A stretch of 56,181 nucleotides of DNA from an uncultured Chitinophaga sp. GTDB lineage: Bacteria; Bacteroidota; Bacteroidia; Chitinophagales; Chitinophagaceae. The translations under genes were made by a program, and so were the position numbers. The notes beneath the pieces were generated by a model. The model had not been told where the DNA came from. It made no database searches and was given only the letters and a program-made list of their open reading frames with translations. The stretch spans positions 1 to 56,181 of the forward strand of contig NZ_CABHOU010000097.1 in assembly GCF_902168175.1 (NCBI RefSeq), written 5' to 3'. Below are positions 28,801 to 35,200 of the stretch, piece by piece; within the stretch, counting starts at the first letter, position 1; each line of letters opens with the position of its first letter.

Positions 28801-28917
28801 AAAGCGATGAAAGGTGACCGGGAAAAATGCCTGGAAGCCGGCGCCTCCGACTACATTACGAAGCCGTTAAAAATAGATCAGTTATTATCGCTGATGAGAG
28901 TTTGGTTGTACAGATAG
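22822..28917 (+). CDS. Giant cytoplasmic poly-HAMP hybrid histidine kinase with three receiver domains
   Basis: A 2031-residue kinase with no signal peptide or transmembrane segment. Residues ~50-1115 are a chain of HAMP modules: two divergent N-terminal ones, then ten ~92-residue units each holding a canonical (AVAKGDLSKKITVDVQGEILELKD-like) and a divergent (GKLGGQA...TWKDLTDSVNQM-like) module. A GAF domain spans ~1130-1290, then a charged coiled coil, HisKA (MSHELRTP, His1353), HATPase (NLLSNAFKF; DTGIGI; GGTGLGLSI) to ~1580, and three receivers with Asp1692, Asp1815 and Asp1962. No HPt domain is present. The plan recalls fungal group III (Nik1/Os-1) osmosensing kinases and related Bacteroidetes proteins. 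The HAMP chain probably transmits a conformational signal from solutes or partners. Confidence 0.95.
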   Translation: MTSRKKNPGKNTVPGEVVEIIPRKSTMSARKAIKPEPETLSDDLDLRNLLQVLAEVKNGNFSARMPMDNLGISGKICDTLNDIIALNETLVEELNLARNTIGIQGKLNHRVTLPRTARGSWNTAVSSINTLISDLVHPTIEIAHVISSVAKGNLSQEMTLQIEGHVLQGEFARIATEVNGMVKQLNLFSREVTRVAREVGSEGKLGGQAKVKDVAGVWKDLTDSVNQMAGNLTAQVRNIADVTTAVAKGDLSKKITVDVQGEILELKDTINTMVDQLNSFSSEVTRVAREVGTDGKLGGQAEVKGVAGTWKDLTDSVNQMASNLTGQVRNIAEVTTAVARGDLSRKITVDVKGEILELKNTINTMVDQLNSFSSEVTRVAREVGSEGKLGGQATVKGVGGVWKDLTDSVNQMGGNLTAQVRNIADVTTAVASGDLSRKITVDVKGEILELKNTINTMVDQLNSFASEVTRVALEVGTEGKLGGQAKVQGVGGTWKDLTESVNQMASNLTNQVRNIAEVTTAVALGDLSKKITVDVAGEILELKKTINTMVDQLNSFASEVTRVALEVGTEGKLGGQAKVQGVGGTWKDLTESVNQMGSNLTNQVRNIAEVTTAVAKGDLSRKITVDAKGEILELKSTINTMVDQLNSFGSEVFRVAREVGSEGKLGGQADVPGVEGLWKDLTDSVNIMASNLTSQVRNIAEVTTAVANGDLSRKIEVDVKGEILELKNTINTMVEQLRAFASEVTRVAREVGTEGKLGGQAHVPGVGGTWKDLTDSVNQMAGNLTDQVRNIADVAIAVANGDMSRKITVDVRGEILQLKETLNTMVDQLRAFASEVTRVAREVGTDGKLGGQAFVPGVAGTWKDLTDSVNQMTGNLTSQVRNIAEVTKAVASGDLSKKVTIDVKGEILDLKNTINTMVDQLNSFAFEVTRVAREVGTEGKLGGQAEVQGVGGTWKDLTDSVNMMASNLTNQVRGIAKVVTAVATGNLKQKLSIVSRGEVAQLTETINEMIDTLALFADQVTTVAREVGVDGRLGGQASVPGASGIWKNLTENVNQLAENLTTQVRAISAVASAVTKGDLTQMIRVEAKGEVEELKDTINQMIANLKQTTLRNQEQDWLKSNLATFTQMLQGQKDLNTVTRRILSELAQVVNAQKGMFYILEQEEELRNPKLKLFAAYAFGDEMQSSREFSLGEGLVGQCAVEKERILITNVPGDYIKIGSGLGQAPPVNLIVLPVLFETEIKAVIELASFDSFSETHLDFLSQLTESIGIVLNTIEANSRTEDLLEQSQSLADELRRTNEELQDKAHLLVKQKDEVEEKNKEVEEARKSLEEKAEQLQLTSKYKSEFLANMSHELRTPLNSLLILAQQLYENHDGNLNEKQVRYAKTIHSCGDDLIQLINDILDLSKIESGYISTDFIKVRFNEVIGFVETTFKHISESKNLRFGIEVEDKLPQTLETDVQRLNQILKNLLSNAFKFTEKGEVKLRIYEAHRNWKMVNDSLEKADRVVAFEIRDTGIGISKDKQGIIFEAFQQAEGSTSRKYGGTGLGLSISRGLADLLGGSIELESEAGFGSTFTLFLPLAYNPAAIKREKQSSLTVSEYHLSEGSSVQTVKLAEAKELEGMNEIINEIGDDRTNVMDTDKVVLIVEDDVRFAKIMQEKAHEMGLKVVVATGFGDVFDLTNKFQPIAVTLDVKLPDASGWRILDLFKNDVNLRHIPIHLISGEENRLLAMHRGARSFNLKPLKTEDLAILFKSIIEQSQRKKKRVLVIEDNEPDASQIARILDNGELIQLEFVDNGKAALDSLSQGAFDCIIADYMLPDVEGADLFSNIQSLNRYNSTPVIVYSAKDFSTKEKAKLKQYANKILLKDVNSLDLLLEETVQQLHIHHESLLPEKKKLIEDLRSQRDVLSHKSVLVVDDDVRNLFALTTAFERYHINTITAESGQEAMNILSENNEIDIVLMDIMMPEMDGYETMQKIRREHKNSALPIIAVTAKAMKGDREKCLEAGASDYITKPLKIDQLLSLMRVWLYR
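23380..26140 (+). repeat. Ten tandem 276-bp repeats inside the poly-HAMP kinase
   Basis: The codon for the first Gly of the LGGQA motif recurs at 23437, 23713, 23989, 24265, 24541, 24817, 25093, 25369, 25645 and 25921, an exact 276-bp (92-residue) period. Units four and five differ at only a handful of positions over about 120 bp around the motif, a sign of recent duplication or gene conversion. Confidence 0.95.
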
Positions 28918-28954
28918 CATAAATTGGCAAATGGATCAATAAAAAACAATCAGT

Positions 28955-30214
28955 TTGCAGGCAAAAGACGCAATAAAAATTCTGGTAGTGGACGACAGGC
29001 AGGACAACCTGATGTCGATAGAATCCATATTGGAAAAAGAGAACTACAGGATCATAAAAGCGAATTCGGGCAGGGCCGCGTTAAAGGTCCTGTTGCGTGA
29101 ATATGATTTTTCTCTTATCCTGATGGATGTCCAGATGCCGGACATGAACGGTTTCGAAACCGCGGAACTCATTTATCAGCGCGATAAACTGAAGAACATT
29201 CCTATTATCTTCATCACCGCTCATAACGAGGATGAAGCGATATTTAAAGGGTATAAAGTAGGGGCGGTAGATTTTATTTACAAGCCCATCAACCCGGAGT
29301 TATTACGGGTAAAGGTGGGCCTGTTTGTTGAACTCTACCGTAAAACCCACTCTCTCATAGAACAGGAAAAGAACCTGCTCCATACCAACGCATCTTTACA
29401 ACGCGAAATTGAAGAAAGAGAAGCTTCAGAACAAAAGGTGCGTGAACTCAATAGTCAGCTTACACAAAGCAATGCGTACCTCAAAGCGGTGAACGAAGAG
29501 CTGGACCGCTTCGCCTTTGTAGCTTCCCACGACCTGCAGGAGCCACTGCGTAAGATCCGCGTGTTTAGTGATATGCTGCTCCAGAAACGCGCCGATCCGG
29601 AGGAAGTACACCGCCACGTACAAAAAATTACGAATGCCGCGGCCCGTATGCAGCAGCTGGTAAACGACCTGCTTCGCTTCTCACGGCACTCCGTACAGGG
29701 CGGTGATTTTGTGCAGGTAGATTTAAACGAGGTGGTAAAAGATGCGATGAGCGAACTGGAAATGCAGATACAGCAAACTGGTGCGGTGGTACAAATAGAC
29801 AGATTACCGGTGCTGCTGGCCATCCCTACCCTGATGCAGCAGGTTTTTTACAACCTGTTAAGCAACGCACTTAAGTTCCGTAAAAAAGATATAGCGCCTG
29901 ATATATCTGTTCGTTGTGAACAGGTAGATGCGCCAGATGCGCAGGCGAACGGCAACACGTTATTCTATAATATTTATGTAAAGGATAATGGTATTGGTTT
30001 CGATCATCAATACCTGGAGGATATTTTCATGGTGTTTAAACGGCTGCATAGTTACCACGAAATAGAGGGTTCAGGTATTGGGCTGTCTATTTGTAAAAAG
30101 ATCATGGAACAACACCACGGCTTTATTACCGCCACCAGTGAAGTAAATAAGGGCGCTACATTTGTGATCGGTATTCCGGGCAAAATAGCGAAGCCCGATG
30201 TTATACCCGCTTAG
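28955..30214 (+). CDS. Receiver-histidine kinase protein (REC-coiled coil-HisKA-HATPase), TTG start
   Basis: A 419-residue cytoplasmic protein. Residues 7-125 are a receiver (LVVDD, Asp58 in LILMDVQMP, Lys in FIYKPINP), 130-185 a coiled coil, then HisKA with SHDLQEPLRKI (His192) and HATPase (NLLSNALKF; DNGIGF; GSGIGLSI). The reading frame has no suitable ATG: an in-frame ATG at 28931 is cut off by TAA three codons later, and the receiver begins right after the TTG at 28955, so TTG is the likely start. It follows the poly-HAMP kinase by 37 bp and probably shares its transcript; receiver-kinases of this sort act as phosphorelay intermediates. Its 3' end overlaps the convergent SNF2 gene by four bases. 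Confidence 0.9.
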   Translation: MQAKDAIKILVVDDRQDNLMSIESILEKENYRIIKANSGRAALKVLLREYDFSLILMDVQMPDMNGFETAELIYQRDKLKNIPIIFITAHNEDEAIFKGYKVGAVDFIYKPINPELLRVKVGLFVELYRKTHSLIEQEKNLLHTNASLQREIEEREASEQKVRELNSQLTQSNAYLKAVNEELDRFAFVASHDLQEPLRKIRVFSDMLLQKRADPEEVHRHVQKITNAAARMQQLVNDLLRFSRHSVQGGDFVQVDLNEVVKDAMSELEMQIQQTGAVVQIDRLPVLLAIPTLMQQVFYNLLSNALKFRKKDIAPDISVRCEQVDAPDAQANGNTLFYNIYVKDNGIGFDHQYLEDIFMVFKRLHSYHEIEGSGIGLSICKKIMEQHHGFITATSEVNKGATFVIGIPGKIAKPDVIPA

Positions 30215-33200
30215 GACCCTGCGATAAGCGACACCAGTTCCTGCATGGTAAGATTGGCGCTTTGATCGGTACCTTCCAGCAGCTGGTCGGCCAGGTCACG
30301 TTTGTTGTGATGTAATTCAATAATTTTTTCTTCGATCGTATGTTGTGCCACGAGCCGGTACACGGTAACCGGTCTTGTTTGGCCAATACGGTGAGCCCTG
30401 TCCGAAGCCTGTTCTTCCACCGCCGGGTTCCACCATGGATCGAGGTGGATCACGTAATCGGCGGCCGTAAGGTTCAATCCTAAGCCACCCGCTTTTAAAC
30501 TGATAAGAAACAAGGGTGCTTTACCGCCCTGGAATGATTTTACCAGTTTCTCCCTTGCCGGGATAGGTGTGGAGCCATCAAGGTAGAGGTAATCGATACC
30601 CCAACTGTCCAGCGCTTTACTGATTAAGCTGAGGTGTTTCACAAACTGGCTGAACACCAGCGCACGGTGCCCATTCTCCGTTAGCTCCTCCACGATTTCT
30701 TTAAACACCAGCAGTTTCGATGATTCGATATCCGATTCCGTTTCGATGAGTTGTGGATTACAGGCGGCCATACGCAGCCTTGTTATTTCCTGCAAAGCTT
30801 TAATATGTTGCTGGCCTGCACTTAACAGGTCGCGTTCCTGGATATGCTGAATAGCCTGCCGGCGAATAGCTTCGTAGAACGAGGCTTCGTCGGTAGACAG
30901 CGTCACCAGTTTTACAATTTCTGTTTTCGGCGGCAATTCTTCCAGCACGTCAGATTTAAGACGGCGCAGCATGAAGGGGGCGATCAGTTTCTTTAGATGT
31001 TTTTTCGCCATGCTCTCCGGGTTGTTGGCTGCGGGCGTAATAAACTGTTTTCTGAAATTAGGCAGGTCGCCCAACAGTCCGGGGTTAAGGAAGTTGAACA
31101 AGTTCCATATTTCACCGAGGTGGTTTTGTATGGGCGTGCCCGTGAGCGCCAGCCGGAAGTTGCCTTTCAGCTGCATCGCAGCTTTGGATGTGCGTGTCTG
31201 GTAGTTTTTGATCGTATGCGCTTCGTCCAGCACGATTGTGTTCCAGTTCACTTCGGCGAATATCTTCGCGTCCGACTGTAGTATGCCGTAGGTGGCGATC
31301 ACTACGTCGAAAGCGCCTGCCTGTTGCAGTTGTTCTTCGCGGAGGCCATTTTGCAATTGTACTACGCGCAGTTCCGGTGCAAAACGCATCAGTTCATTCG
31401 CCCAGTTTGGTAGTACCGATGCAGGGCTTATTACCAGCGCCGGCCCATCAGCTGCGCGGTGTAATAAAATGGAGATGGCCTGTACTGTTTTGCCCAAACC
31501 CATATCATCGGCAAGGCAGGCACCAGCACCCCAGGCGGCAAGTTGCGCCATCCATCTGAATCCATCTTCCTGGTAAGGGCGTAGGGTTTGTTTAAGTGAT
31601 GCGGGTACTTCCGGTTTAAGTAGCGCTGCTTTCTCTTTCTTCTTTTTAAACTGCTGCCAGGGCGTATCGGTTTGCGCACTTCCAGCCTGTAAAAGCATAT
31701 CATCGAGTACATGCGAGGCGAAGTAGGGTACTTTGATTTCGTTGTGATCGGCCACGCCAACACTTAACAGTTCGTTAAGCCTCGCCCGCAAATCGGCGGT
31801 GAGCGCAATGAACTCTCCATTTTCCAGTTCTACAAAACGGCTGTTGCGTTTCGGCATTACATCCAGCACCTGCTTCAGGGAAATAACCGTCCGTTCATCT
31901 ATTTGGAGGTCGCCGTGGCAGGTAAACCAGTGGCCTTTTTCTTTTACCATGAGGCGCAGCTGGGGCAGGCCTGCTTTGCCCTGTAGTTTGTAACGGATGC
32001 CTTCGGGCCATTCCACCGTTACTTTATCGGGCATCGACTGTATAATTTCCAGCAGTTGCAGGCAGTCGGCGGGGTCTTCGAATATCAGTGTATCATCTTC
32101 CTGTACTTCCTGCACGATAGATTGTTGTATCTGCGCCATCAGTAAAGCCAGGTTGGCCTTCTCCGTTTCTATGTCGCGCGAGGTCTGGCAACGTTCGCCG
32201 TTTACGATGCCGATGATGTTGCGTGCGCCCATGCCTGGCCGGCAATAGGTGGGTGTATCGCCCAGTGGTTTTACGAATAGCGAAGCTTTTAGTGCATCGC
32301 CCATCGGTTGTAGTTGTATACGGATGCGGCTGTCGCTTTCCAGTTTGCGGATGCTTAGCGCCGTTTCGTCCATATCAGAATGGATCGTAAGATGTGCGCC
32401 AATCTTTTTCACCGCTTCCAGTAATTTCTCTTTGCCTTCTGCAGGTATTACGCGTAACTGTTTCAGCATTTGCAGTAACGTGCGTTGCTGCTGGTTCAGG
32501 CGGATTACTTTCATCCGGCTGTCCGTTTCTTTCAGTAACACATAGTCGCCATTGGCTTCTACAATGTTAGTGCTGAAAGTATAACCGCGGTTGGTGGTAT
32601 TGATAATCAGTTCCGCCTCTCCCGATACAACTTCTGCAGGTGTGGCCGGGTCGTGTACGAGGTAGAGGTTAGGGTGATGGATAAGTGCTGTCCATATATT
32701 GTCATCGAACACGTAGTGGTCGCCGCCATAATAGTTAAAGTGTGTTTCTTTGAGAATGGTGGCGGCTATGCGCTGGTCCTGCTGAATCATTCCTGGTACA
32801 GCGCCTTCTTTCAATTTCTTTAAAGCTACGTTGCGGCCCGGGCTCCAACTGGTGCCCTGCATGGTTTGCAACATGGGTTGTACCTGCAGTTTATCGAAGT
32901 CTACGAGGTATACCAGCCTGTTAGCACCCACGGTTTTATCTTTCTTTTGCGGTGCGTCGTTGGCGGCTATTACGGCGTTCAACAGGCGTTCCCATTCCGG
33001 CATCTTCTGCATTTGTGTAAACGCCGGCTGGTGAGGAATGGCTGCACTTAGTAATGCAAACTGCTCTTCGTCTTTATCGTCCTCCTGCAGGAAAAGATAT
33101 TCGTAGGCCAGTAAGCGGTATTCGTTATCGATGCTTTTGTGTAGTAATCTTTTGGCCAGGTGCGCGTGCAGTATCAGTAATTTACTTTTGGGCGAAAAGG

Positions 33201-34245
33201 CCATTAGTAAAATAAAGGCCAGCAATGCCGGTAAGTCTTTCCCATCAGGCAGCGCGTTCGATTCTATGAGTATCCGCAGCAGGTCGTCGGCCCGGTCTTT
33301 TTTACCATTATGATAATGCAGCAGGCAAATAGCCGGTATGTTCGCCGGGGCGAGTTTCTTTTCGTAAAACGCTATAAGTTTGGCCAGTAGCTGGTTTGTT
33401 TGCGCTACAGGCAACAGGCTTATGGTATAAGCGTAATAAAAAGCCATGGTGGCCGAGGCAGGCAGCATGTTCTTTTTATCCGTTTTGCGTTGTTGTTTGA
33501 TGCCCAGTTCAAAAGCCGCGAAAGCTTGTTCGGGCTGGCGCTGGTATAGTTTGGTAACGGCGTGTTCGAAATGAAATGTGGCTGCTACATCGGTAAGCTG
33601 GCCTTGCAGCAGTGGTAGTTCTTTATTAGCGGGTTGGGAAGATGCAGCTGTTTTCTGATAAAAATCCTTCAGCGCTTCTATTGGCTCCATTTCCAGCAGG
33701 TTTTGCTGTACGGCACGTGCCTGTATCTTTAACAGGCTTTCTTCGGCAAATAGTTTTAAGAAATTCTGATAAGCAGGATAATAAAGTAAATAGGGGAGAT
33801 AGGGAAGATACTCTTCCAGTTCCAGTTCTATGCGACGTACCGGCAGCGACATCAGCGATAACTCACCCAGGCAATAGGCCATGAGCGTTTGCTGTAGTTC
33901 CGCCAGTTTAAAACTGGTATTGTAAAAAGAGGGGCGAACTTTCCGGTTCCATTCTAAAATTTGCTGATAGTCGTGGCGGATGATGTTTTGCGGGAATAAC
34001 AGGAAGCTAAGTTCCGGCGTTAATGCAAAATTGCCTGCGGTAGTAAAGGCACCCAGCTTTTCCTTTTGCAGCAGTTCCAGTATTTCGTCTACCCGTTTAG
34101 GTTCCATTTTGCGCAGCAAATTCACGGCATCCACCACCCGGTAACGCTCCAGCGGGTACAGGTAAATGCTCAGGATATCAGCCACCAGTCTGGTGTCGGC
34201 CTCCTGAGAGATGTATTTTTTGCGGTAAAAGGCTTCGTTAAGCAT
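30211..34245 (-). CDS. SNF2-family DNA-dependent ATPase (DEAD/DEAH helicase-like)
   Basis: A 1344-residue protein. The C-terminal ~450 residues are a complete SNF2 motor: LRPYQEDGFRWM, Walker A DDMGLGKT (about residue 910), VLDEAH (about 1003), LTGTPIQNHLGEIW, then the second RecA lobe with LVFSQFVKHL, YLDGST, SLKAGGLGLNLTAADYVIHLDPWWNPAVEEQASDRAHRIGQ. The N-terminal ~850 residues are helical with a later beta-rich part and match nothing I recognise. Bacterial SNF2 proteins of the RapA/HepA relatives remodel nucleoprotein or RNA polymerase complexes. It converges on the receiver-kinase gene with a 4-bp overlap. A TATTTTTA element just upstream of the start may be its -7 box. Confidence 0.9.
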   Translation of the reverse strand: MLNEAFYRKKYISQEADTRLVADILSIYLYPLERYRVVDAVNLLRKMEPKRVDEILELLQKEKLGAFTTAGNFALTPELSFLLFPQNIIRHDYQQILEWNRKVRPSFYNTSFKLAELQQTLMAYCLGELSLMSLPVRRIELELEEYLPYLPYLLYYPAYQNFLKLFAEESLLKIQARAVQQNLLEMEPIEALKDFYQKTAASSQPANKELPLLQGQLTDVAATFHFEHAVTKLYQRQPEQAFAAFELGIKQQRKTDKKNMLPASATMAFYYAYTISLLPVAQTNQLLAKLIAFYEKKLAPANIPAICLLHYHNGKKDRADDLLRILIESNALPDGKDLPALLAFILLMAFSPKSKLLILHAHLAKRLLHKSIDNEYRLLAYEYLFLQEDDKDEEQFALLSAAIPHQPAFTQMQKMPEWERLLNAVIAANDAPQKKDKTVGANRLVYLVDFDKLQVQPMLQTMQGTSWSPGRNVALKKLKEGAVPGMIQQDQRIAATILKETHFNYYGGDHYVFDDNIWTALIHHPNLYLVHDPATPAEVVSGEAELIINTTNRGYTFSTNIVEANGDYVLLKETDSRMKVIRLNQQQRTLLQMLKQLRVIPAEGKEKLLEAVKKIGAHLTIHSDMDETALSIRKLESDSRIRIQLQPMGDALKASLFVKPLGDTPTYCRPGMGARNIIGIVNGERCQTSRDIETEKANLALLMAQIQQSIVQEVQEDDTLIFEDPADCLQLLEIIQSMPDKVTVEWPEGIRYKLQGKAGLPQLRLMVKEKGHWFTCHGDLQIDERTVISLKQVLDVMPKRNSRFVELENGEFIALTADLRARLNELLSVGVADHNEIKVPYFASHVLDDMLLQAGSAQTDTPWQQFKKKKEKAALLKPEVPASLKQTLRPYQEDGFRWMAQLAAWGAGACLADDMGLGKTVQAISILLHRAADGPALVISPASVLPNWANELMRFAPELRVVQLQNGLREEQLQQAGAFDVVIATYGILQSDAKIFAEVNWNTIVLDEAHTIKNYQTRTSKAAMQLKGNFRLALTGTPIQNHLGEIWNLFNFLNPGLLGDLPNFRKQFITPAANNPESMAKKHLKKLIAPFMLRRLKSDVLEELPPKTEIVKLVTLSTDEASFYEAIRRQAIQHIQERDLLSAGQQHIKALQEITRLRMAACNPQLIETESDIESSKLLVFKEIVEELTENGHRALVFSQFVKHLSLISKALDSWGIDYLYLDGSTPIPAREKLVKSFQGGKAPLFLISLKAGGLGLNLTAADYVIHLDPWWNPAVEEQASDRAHRIGQTRPVTVYRLVAQHTIEEKIIELHHNKRDLADQLLEGTDQSANLTMQELVSLIAGS

Positions 34246-34312
34246 AAGTTGTAAAAATAGGGGATTCCGGGCACTGGCGAAAGGAGTGCATTAACGGGAA
34301 GGCATAAAACGC

Positions 34313-34363
34313 CCGATATGGTTCCTGAAGTTGCAGTGTGCGACGCAACGGCGGCCATATCGG
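34313..34363 (-). terminator. Nested inverted repeat, probable terminator of the sensor/regulator operon
   Basis: CCGATATGG (34313-34321) and CCATATCGG (34355-34363) are perfect 9-bp arms, enclosing a second pair GTTGC (34330-34334) / GCAAC (34345-34349). On the minus strand the structure is followed by GCGTTTTATG. It lies about 50 bp past the response-regulator stop and 68 bp before the SNF2 start, so it could equally be a leader structure for SNF2. Confidence 0.5.
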
Positions 34364-34388
34364 AGTACGGGAGCCGGGTCCATAATTG

Positions 34389-34404
34389 ATGTAAACGTTT
34401 ACAT
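34389..34404. promoter_or_regulatory. Palindrome containing TGTAAACGTTTACA, candidate LacI-family operator (copy 1)
   Basis: A 16-bp perfect palindrome with the central CG step typical of LacI/PurR-type operators. It lies 7 bp beyond the stop of the AraC-type response regulator and 144 bp ahead of the SNF2 start. The same 14-bp core recurs at 38449-38462. Confidence 0.6.
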
Positions 34405-34410
34405 AAGGGT

Positions 34411-35190
34411 CTAAATTTTTTTATGCTCGGCCACCTTTAACTGGATGTACTCGGAAGGCGTCATATTGAACTGTTTGGCGAAGTTGCGTGAGAAGTTGCT
34501 TTGAGAGCTGAAACCCAGCATGCCAGAGATTTCGTTGATGCGGTACTCTCCCTCGGCCAGCAATTCGGCGGCCTTTTTTAAGCGGGTGATATTGATGAGT
34601 TCAATGGGGGAGAGGTCGGATACTGCCTTGATTTTACGGTAGAGCGTTACGCGGCTCATATTCATGGCTTTGGCCAGTTTTTCCACGTCGAGTTCCGCGT
34701 CTTCCAGGTTGCGGCAAATGGTTTCGTTGAGGCCTTCGAGGAAGCGTTCGTCGGCCTTGGAGTGCGCCATACTTTTAATATGGGCCAGCGGTGATTGCGC
34801 AAAATATTCGCGCACTATATTGCGATTGGCCAGCAAACTCGCCATTTGCGCCTGCAGATGTTCTTTGGAAAAAGGCTTTTCGATATAGGCGTCCGCGCCC
34901 AATTCCAGTCCATGAATTTTGGCGGTCAGCGTATTCTGGGCGGTGAGCAGTATCACCGGTATATGAGAAAATTCAAAATTAGATTTGATGAGGGTGCAGA
35001 GCTCGAAGCCATCCATGTCGGGCATCATCACATCGCTCACCACCAGTGCCACGGCTTCGCGGGTCAGTGTTTCGAGCGCTTCTTCGCCACTTTCGGCCGT
35101 AAGCACATTGTACCTGGGCGCCAGCGTACGCGCCAGGAATTCGAGGATTTCGTCGTTATCATCAACAATCAATACTGTAGGCTGCAGCAT
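34411..35190 (-). CDS. Response regulator with AraC-type DNA-binding domain
   Basis: A 259-residue protein: receiver domain with acidic pocket LIVDDND (residues 7-13), phosphoacceptor Asp53 in VVSDVMMPDMDG, and the Lys in YIEKPFSKEHL, followed by an AraC/XylS helix-turn-helix (LAKAMNMSRVTLYRKIKAVSDLSPIELINITRL...INEISGMLGFSSQSNFSRNFAKQFNMTPSEYIQ). It starts 10 bp after the stop of the propeller sensor kinase, in a different frame. In most hybrid two-component systems of Bacteroidetes these parts are fused with the kinase; here they are separate. It should activate the divergent SusC operon when the sensor binds its ligand. Confidence 0.95.
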   Translation of the reverse strand: MLQPTVLIVDDNDEILEFLARTLAPRYNVLTAESGEEALETLTREAVALVVSDVMMPDMDGFELCTLIKSNFEFSHIPVILLTAQNTLTAKIHGLELGADAYIEKPFSKEHLQAQMASLLANRNIVREYFAQSPLAHIKSMAHSKADERFLEGLNETICRNLEDAELDVEKLAKAMNMSRVTLYRKIKAVSDLSPIELINITRLKKAAELLAEGEYRINEISGMLGFSSQSNFSRNFAKQFNMTPSEYIQLKVAEHKKI

Positions 35191-35200
35191 AACGTGCGTT

